From the NCBI GenBank assembly GCA_018710945.1, contig DVIW01000032.1, positions 1-64,000 of the forward strand: DNA of 64,000 bases. The letters are read 5' to 3'. Positions 58,990 to 64,000 of this stretch are shown in pieces. Numbering within the stretch: position 1 is the stretch's first letter; every line of letters begins with the position of its first letter. The notes beneath the pieces are model-generated. The model was not told where the DNA came from. It saw only the letters and a program-made list of their open reading frames with translations, and searched no databases. This DNA comes from Candidatus Aphodovivens avistercoris (lineage in GTDB: Bacteria; Actinomycetota; Coriobacteriia; Coriobacteriales; Eggerthellaceae). Both the position numbers and the translations under genes were made by a program.

Positions 58990-60576
58990 TTACATCTCGA
59001 TGGAAACCGCGTCCACGTCCAGGCGCGGGAACAGCGGATCGCCCACTTCCACGGCGTTGCCGGCGGGAAGCTGGCCCCACGCGGTAGCGGCCTGGATGTC
59101 GGTCACGTCGGCCACCGAGCCCAACGACAGTCGGCGCAGCACCTCGTCGGACACGTGCGGCGTGAACGGCGCCATGTACAGCGCGATGATGCGGATGCAC
59201 TCCAGCAGGTTGTACATCACGAACGCCAGCTCGCCAGCCCTGGCCTCGTCCTTCGCCAGCGCCCACGGCGCGCTTTCCTCCACGTAGAGGTTGGCCGCCT
59301 CGGCCACCGCGCGCACCGCCGCGGCCGCGCCCGTGAAGTCCACGTCCACCATGCACGCGTCGTACGCCTCGTACAGCCCCTCGGTCGCCGTGCGCAGCGG
59401 GTTAGCCGCATCGCGCAGCTCGGCGGGAACCTCGGGCACCTTGGCGTCGAAGTACTTCTTCGTCATGTTGAACACGCGGCTGCACAGGTTTCCCCACGTG
59501 TTCGCCAGATCGGCGTTGTACACCTGCACCATGCGCTCCATCGAGATGTTGCCGTCATGGCCGAACTGCACGTCGCTCATGAAGTAGTAGCGGTAGGCGT
59601 CCACGCCGAAGATCCTCACGAGGTCGGCGGGCATGATGCCGTTCCCCTTCGACTTCGACATCTTCTCTCCCTTGGTCAGCAGGAAGCCGTGACCGAACAC
59701 CGTGTGCGTGACGGGCAGCCCCGCCGCCATGAGCATGGCCGGCCAGATGACGCAGTGGAAGCGCGTGATGTCCTTGCCCACGAAGTGGTACTGCATGGGC
59801 CAGCGCTGCTCGAACTCACCGGCGCGCTCGCCCTCGTCGCCGTAGCCGATGCCCGTCAGATACGCCAGCAGCGCGTCGGCCCACACGTAGGCCACGTGCC
59901 CCTCGTCGAAGGGCAGCGGAATGCCCCAGTCGAAGGTGGAGCGGCTGATGGAGAGGTCCTTCAGGCCGCCCTCGACGAACGCCACGATCTCGTTGCGGCG
60001 CGTCTCCGGACGGATGAAGTCGGGGTGCTCCTCGTAGAACTTCAGCAGCGGCTGCTGGAACTCGGACAGCTTGAAGAACCAGTTCTCCTCGCCGCCCGAC
60101 TTCTGCACGGGGCGCTTGCAGTCGGGGCACACGTACACGCCGTCCTCGTTCTTCTCCAGGTCGCTTTCGGCGTAGTAGGTTTCCTCGTGCACGCAGTACC
60201 AGCCCTCGTAGCTGCCCTTGTAGCAGTAGCCCTTGTCGTAGATGGCCTGCCAGAACTTCTGCACGCTGCGCGCCTGGCGCGGCTCGGTGGTGCGCACGAA
60301 GTCGGTGTAGGTGATGTCGAGCATCTTCCACGCGTCGCGGAAGGCGGGCTCCATCGAGTCGCACCACTCCTGGGGCTGCATGCCCTTGGCAGCGGCGGTG
60401 TCGGCCACCTTCTGGCCGTGCTCGTCCATGCCGGTGACGAAGGCCACGTCGTAGCCGTTCATGCGCTGGTAGCGCGCCACCGTGTCGGCGGCCACCGTGG
60501 TGTAGGCGGTGCCGAGGTGCGGCGCCGCGTTCACGTAGTAGATGGGGGTGGTGATGGAATAGGTTCCCTTGGACAT
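58990..60576 (-). CDS. metG: Methionyl-tRNA synthetase
   Basis: The 528-residue class I enzyme has the HIGH-like PHLGTAYT, a zinc knuckle with CPDC, the WIPLPF-type linker, KMSKSKG loop, and an anticodon-binding domain ending near 528. The C-terminal EMAP/tRNA-binding domain seen in many bacteria is absent. GGAAGGAG precedes the ATG. It starts the metG-tatD-ksgA group. Confidence 0.96.
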   Translation of the reverse strand: MSKGTYSITTPIYYVNAAPHLGTAYTTVAADTVARYQRMNGYDVAFVTGMDEHGQKVADTAAAKGMQPQEWCDSMEPAFRDAWKMLDITYTDFVRTTEPRQARSVQKFWQAIYDKGYCYKGSYEGWYCVHEETYYAESDLEKNEDGVYVCPDCKRPVQKSGGEENWFFKLSEFQQPLLKFYEEHPDFIRPETRRNEIVAFVEGGLKDLSISRSTFDWGIPLPFDEGHVAYVWADALLAYLTGIGYGDEGERAGEFEQRWPMQYHFVGKDITRFHCVIWPAMLMAAGLPVTHTVFGHGFLLTKGEKMSKSKGNGIMPADLVRIFGVDAYRYYFMSDVQFGHDGNISMERMVQVYNADLANTWGNLCSRVFNMTKKYFDAKVPEVPAELRDAANPLRTATEGLYEAYDACMVDVDFTGAAAAVRAVAEAANLYVEESAPWALAKDEARAGELAFVMYNLLECIRIIALYMAPFTPHVSDEVLRRLSLGSVADVTDIQAATAWGQLPAGNAVEVGDPLFPRLDVDAVSIEM

Positions 60577-60742
60577 GGGACGTGTGCTCCTTCCTACCGC
60601 GGGCGAATGGAACCCTTGGCAGAGACGGCGCGCGCAGCGGCGGTCGCTTCGTCGGGAAATGCGGCGAAGCGCGGCCTAACGACACGCAGGCGGTTCGCGA
60701 ACAGCCTCTCATTCTAGCACGGGATGCGCGGCGAGCGGGGTT

Positions 60743-61150
60743 TTACAGCGCGACCTCCTCAATGCAGTTCACGCGCGCCTCGCGGCAAACCGCTGCCAGC
60801 TTCTTTTCGAGCGTGAACAGCGTCGCCCCCGTGCGGCGAGCCAGCACGAGGTACAGCATGTCGCAGACCGCATGCCCGAACTTGATCGCCTCGTCCAGCG
60901 CCTCGGCCATCATCTCCTCGTCAGGGAAGAACTCGTCGACAAGCTCCACGGCGATCTTCATCTTCTCGACGGCGAAAGCGCGGTCTGCTCCCCCGAAGCG
61001 GGCAAGCTTCCACGCCGCATTTGCGGCCTCGGAGAAGAACAGCGTGGGCGCGACCACTTTCTCGTCCTCGACCATGAGCGCCTGCATCCTCCGGCCCCTG
61101 TCCGTCCCGTTCGCTGTCGCGTAGGCGGCGCTGACGTCGAGCGCGATCAT
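60743..61150 (-). CDS. PIN-domain toxin-like protein
   Basis: The 135-residue protein has the four PIN acids: ALDVSAAY (Asp), [10 protein letters not shown] (Glu), [12 protein letters not shown] (Asp) and a final Glu region; PIN toxins are Mg-dependent RNases. The ATG at 61150 overlaps the stop of an upstream short frame by 4 nt (ATGA), the usual antitoxin-toxin coupling, with GGGAGGG upstream. Confidence 0.8.
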   Translation of the reverse strand: MIALDVSAAYATANGTDRGRRMQALMVEDEKVVAPTLFFSEAANAAWKLARFGGADRAFAVEKMKIAVELVDEFFPDEEMMAEALDEAIKFGHAVCDMLYLVLARRTGATLFTLEKKLAAVCREARVNCIEEVAL

Positions 61151-61281
61151 CTCGGCCCTCCCGCCTCGCATGCGGGGGCAAGCCGCGCGCCGTCCCTCCC
61201 GTGGTCGGAGTCGCGGTCTTCGCGGATCCATCTCGCAATCTGCTCATCGGACGGCAGCGGATCGGTTCTGTCGGCGTTCAT
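61147..61281 (-). pseudogene. Antitoxin-like remnant upstream of the PIN gene
   Basis: The frame ends [22 protein letters not shown] and then a charged tail, overlapping the PIN start by 4 nt. The hydrophilic, helix-forming C-terminus suits an antitoxin, but no DNA-binding N-terminus or ribosome binding site precedes it; upstream the frame runs antisense through the VapC fragment. I judge it truncated. Confidence 0.45.
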
Positions 61282-61382
61282 GCGCTCGATGCGCGCGAAA
61301 AGATCCTTGCGCTTCGCAGAACGCGCAGCGCGCTCGGAGGCGGTCGAAAAGTACCAACTTGCGTCGAAACTGTTTACAAGTG

Positions 61383-61534
61383 AGAGGCAGGGCGGCGTCA
61401 TCGGCGGAAACGACCTGCTCATCGCCTCGACAGCCCTATCGCACGGAGCGACGCTCGTCACCCACAACGTCCGCGAGTTCCAGCGCGTCCCCGGCCTCAC
61501 CCTGGAGAATTGGGCGGAGGTGGCGCTGGGCTAA
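61383..61534 (+). pseudogene. C-terminal fragment of a VapC-type PIN toxin
   Basis: This plus-strand frame has [34 protein letters not shown] and ENWAEV, the last third of a VapC protein, and ends at a TAA. The N-terminal two thirds are absent. It lies antisense to the lead of the antitoxin remnant, so a second TA module recombined or was inserted here. Confidence 0.75.
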
Positions 61535-61620
61535 ATGCAGAAACCATACCGATAGAGCAATCCCGTCAACAAGAGCTGCATCGCTTTGAACCGCAGTTAG
61601 CACCAATGAACTGGGGTTTC

Positions 61621-61678
61621 CGAAAATATCGGATTGACTCATACGAAAACATCGGCTCTTGGATTCCGAAAATATCGA
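61621..61678 (+). repeat. CCGAAAATATCG repeats
   Basis: CCGAAAATATCG occurs exactly at 61621-61632 and 61667-61678, with a degenerate copy ACGAAAACATCG between at about 61644. Just before the first is ACTGGGGTTTCC, resembling the TTGGGG elements at 22855-22946. Confidence 0.6.
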
Positions 61679-61797
61679 AAACAACGTAGAGGGGCTTGCC
61701 GAATCGGGCATCGAAGGGGCGAGCGGCATCCGTCGCCGCGAAAGCCGAGCGCAAGAACCCGGCGAACGCTTCAGCGGAGCATCCTTTCAGCGACAGC

Positions 61798-62421
61798 CTA
61801 TTCCGCCAGCTCTTCCCGCTCGAACTCGAGGAACTGGCGGGTCATCCGGGCCAAGCCGCGGTACAGGCCCGTTTTCGCACGTTTTTCCACGTCATCGCAC
61901 AACCGGGGCATCCAGGAAAGCAGATGCTCTTGCAGAAACGTCGCCTGGACATCAGCAAGTCGCCTCGCTTTGGCTTCATCACCGGCATCCAACGTCGCGA
62001 GCTCCGCTCGGCACAAGCGCGCCATGAACTGCAGCTCCACGCCGGCGTGATCCTCAGGAAGGTTGAAATCCGCAGCCGCCGTGAACCCATGCGCGCGGTA
62101 CGTCTCCACCGCCCTGTCGCGTGCCTCCTGCATGAGCAGCTGCAGTTCGCTGGTGTAGACCGATTCGTAAGGAGGCACCGGCTGCGCCGACATCCCCAAG
62201 AACAGCGCAGCGTAATCCGCCGCCGCCTCGATGCGCGCCTGCTCCGCATCCACGCCGCTCAAAGACGCGGCGTAGTCTCCCAGCGGTCCGTCGGCGAAAG
62301 CGGCGTCATCGCGCAAGCGCTCCAGGAACCCCGCCGTTGCTTCCTGCAGAAACAAGCCGGCCAGCAGCTCGTACGTCGCCGCACGCTCGGCCAGAACGTT
62401 TTTCCGCTCCTGCGCCTCCAT
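61798..62421 (-). CDS. TorD/DmsD-family molybdoenzyme chaperone
   Basis: The 207-residue all-helical protein has ERAATYELLAGLFLQEA near the start, PVPPYESVYTSE and EDHAGVELQFMARLCRAE in the middle, the hallmark of the family. It guards the Tat signal and cofactor loading of the catalytic subunit encoded, presumably, upstream beyond the window. Confidence 0.92.
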   Translation of the reverse strand: MEAQERKNVLAERAATYELLAGLFLQEATAGFLERLRDDAAFADGPLGDYAASLSGVDAEQARIEAAADYAALFLGMSAQPVPPYESVYTSELQLLMQEARDRAVETYRAHGFTAAADFNLPEDHAGVELQFMARLCRAELATLDAGDEAKARRLADVQATFLQEHLLSWMPRLCDDVEKRAKTGLYRGLARMTRQFLEFEREELAE

Positions 62422-62475
62422 GGTCCCTCCTTTTTTGCGCCCGCACGGCGCCCTGCACCGTGCGGGCCGCTCGGT

Positions 62476-63447
62476 TTACGAAATCAGAAACGTCGCACCC
62501 TGGATGGCTTGCAGCGCCGCCGGACTGGCCAGCGCCGCATGCACGCCCGCCAGCAGTATAAGGAAGCGAAGCGTCAGGCCGCCCACCAAGGCGCACGCCG
62601 AACCACCCACGGGAACGGCCACCCGCATCAGCTCGTTGTCGATGCGCTTCGCCGCCACCACCTGAACGACCGCCGCGACAAGCGGCACCGCCAGGCCCAC
62701 GGCTACGAACAGCCCCCAGAACGGAGCCTGCAACGCGCCGCCGGTAAGGATGCCCACCGACGTTGCCGCAGCACCGCCCGCCGACTGAAGCGAGACGACG
62801 AACGCGGTCAGCACGATGGCCTCCAGCACCACCAGCCCTATCACCGCCAGCTCGAACGCGCGCCTCACTGCCCCGATGCCCTCATCGCGCTCCGCCAGCA
62901 CCGCGAACAGCATCACCGCAGCCACGCCCGTGTCCAACGCCGAAACCGTGAACAGCGCCGGCAGAAGCCAGGTGTCCCACAGCGGCACGGCAGGCGCCAT
63001 GGAAAGCAGGATGCCCGTGTAGCCCGCCACCGCCAGCGAGCAGGGGATGCCGATGATGGCCAGCACCTTGTTCGCAGCAGCACGCGCCTCTTCCTTCACC
63101 CTCAGCGCCTCGGCCACCTTGTCGGTGGTGAGCAGGGCGCTCAGCGCGAACACGATGAACGACGCCAGCAGCAACCACGCGCCGATGGCCATCCACGACG
63201 AGCCGTTCACGAAGCTCTGCCACAGCAGCAGCGCCTGGAACGGCTTCTCCACTTCCGAGATGAGCGCCAGAAGCCCCAGCGCCAACGCCCCCGTGGCCAC
63301 CCACACGCCGCCGCGGATGGTCTTGTAGAACTTGCCCGGCCTCGCAAGGCGCAGGATCGAAACCGCAAGGAACGCGCCTGCGCTCAATCCGCCGAGGAAG
63401 AGGTACAAGGCTGGCTGCCAACCCCATACCTGTTGCAGCTCGCCCAT
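62476..63447 (-). CDS. NrfD/DmsC-type membrane anchor subunit
   Basis: The 323-residue protein has about nine membrane helices and opens GWQPALYLFLGGLSAGAFLAVSI, as in NrfD/PsrC. It anchors the molybdoenzyme and exchanges electrons with menaquinol. Gene order after the ferredoxin subunit and before the chaperone is the standard Dms-like operon. The ATG at 63447 follows an AGGAGG-like site. Confidence 0.93.
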   Translation of the reverse strand: MGELQQVWGWQPALYLFLGGLSAGAFLAVSILRLARPGKFYKTIRGGVWVATGALALGLLALISEVEKPFQALLLWQSFVNGSSWMAIGAWLLLASFIVFALSALLTTDKVAEALRVKEEARAAANKVLAIIGIPCSLAVAGYTGILLSMAPAVPLWDTWLLPALFTVSALDTGVAAVMLFAVLAERDEGIGAVRRAFELAVIGLVVLEAIVLTAFVVSLQSAGGAAATSVGILTGGALQAPFWGLFVAVGLAVPLVAAVVQVVAAKRIDNELMRVAVPVGGSACALVGGLTLRFLILLAGVHAALASPAALQAIQGATFLIS

Positions 63448-63525
63448 AGCGAACCTCCTATCTTCAGGAACGCCGCCACGCCAGGCGCGAAGCGTTTCCG
63501 CCCCGCGCCCGCGCGCGGCACCGCG

Positions 63526-64000
63526 CTACGAAACGACGATCGAAGGGACCGTGTCCGCCGTGACCATCTGCAGAACCGTCTGCTCCGACACTTCGGCGGC
63601 CAGCTCGTCCAGCGGCCCGAACTTGAGCGCCTGCGTCGGGCACGCCGCCACGCAATGGGGAGTGTCGCCCGGCGTCACGCCATTGCCGATGCAGCAGTCG
63701 CACTTGTCCATGCCGTTCTCGTCGTATTGGGGGATGCCGAAGGGGCAGGCGAAGAAGCAGTAGTGGCAGCCAATGCACTTGTCCTTGTCCACTACCACGA
63801 TGCCGTCCTCGGAACGCTTCGAGATGGCGCCCGCCGGGCACACCGCCGCGCATGCCGGCTCTGCGCAGTGCAGGCACGACAGCGACACGAACGTGCGCGA
63901 CACGTTCGGGAACGTCCCCTCGTCGATCTCGTGGACGGTGCGGCGCTTGATGCCGCCCGCCGGAATGCCGTTCCACTGCTTGCAGGCTATCTCGCACGCC
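63526..64000 (-). CDS. 4Fe-4S ferredoxin subunit (DmsB-like), incomplete at the window edge
   Basis: The frame continues past 64000; the first visible residues are ACEIACKQWNGIPAGG, the typical end of the first cysteine motif of DmsB. Further clusters: CLHCAEPACAAVCP, CIGCHYCFFACPFG and CDCCIGNGVTPGDTPHCVAACP. It wires the missing catalytic subunit to the NrfD anchor. An internal ATG at 63903 is not the start. The product ends VPSIVVS. Confidence 0.92.
   Translation of the reverse strand, partial: ACEIACKQWNGIPAGGIKRRTVHEIDEGTFPNVSRTFVSLSCLHCAEPACAAVCPAGAISKRSEDGIVVVDKDKCIGCHYCFFACPFGIPQYDENGMDKCDCCIGNGVTPGDTPHCVAACPTQALKFGPLDELAAEVSEQTVLQMVTADTVPSIVVS

Overview
The window is a chromosomal segment of a high-GC Gram-positive anaerobe. 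I infer a member of Eggerthellaceae (class Coriobacteriia, Actinomycetota; relatives include Eggerthella and Gordonibacter). Three things point there: an actinobacterial order of alaS-ruvX-mltG-aroE / aroC-aroK-aroB-aroQ-pepP-efp; Veg and P-II/AmtB homologues beside many flavin and Fe-S oxidoreductases; and a membrane-anchored LuxR regulator plus a DMSO-reductase-type operon at the right edge. The genus is not proven. The annotation rests on reading translations and motifs; no database search was run.

Layout. 1-905: right end of an IS3-family element. 962-6399: rpsA, a Fur/PerR regulator, a TSCPD protein, amtB-glnK and a small DUF1508 protein. 6606-13063: a minus-strand operon of a carboxyltransferase-BCCP fusion, biotin carboxylase, Asp23, nusB, xseB and dxs. 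13520-17077: a radical SAM enzyme, a zinc-ribbon protein, two SpoVA-type membrane proteins and a divergent membrane LuxR regulator, with a 24-bp perfect inverted repeat at the regulator's start. 17174-29851: efp, pepP, the aro genes, queD, aroE, yqeG, mltG, ruvX and alaS, all on the minus strand. 30002-38314: an AI-2E-type permease, a DUF948 protein, rarA, a candidate 6S-like RNA, a two-component system, MscS and a degenerate homocysteine methyltransferase-like protein.

38700-39170 holds two tandem small-RNA candidates of the same four-hairpin architecture with CCCCUC loops; I see no gene for them and consider them the best candidate for something undescribed. 39398-54690 is a mosaic of mostly single genes: a 2-hydroxyacid dehydrogenase lacking its NAD domain, galU, a CobW GTPase, a DMT exporter, a ferredoxin-bearing aldo/keto reductase, an unknown 394-residue protein, an EFR1 ferredoxin, and two aldo/keto reductases around a LysR gene that share a promoter/operator block. 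Then come a nitroreductase, a PNPOx protein, an MFS/LysR divergent pair and an acyl-ACP thioesterase. 54771-54846 is tRNA-Ala(CGC).

55108-60576 is the conserved metG-tatD-ksgA-veg neighbourhood, with tatD interrupted by an in-frame UGA and an oxidoreductase with an Arg/Gly/Lys tail inserted before ksgA. 60743-61534 holds a PIN toxin, an antitoxin remnant and a VapC fragment. 61798-64000 is the dmsB-dmsC-dmsD part of a molybdoenzyme operon running off the window. Several promoters (rpsA, TSCPD, galU, thioesterase, veg) have an extended -10 (TGnTAnnnT) without a convincing -35.
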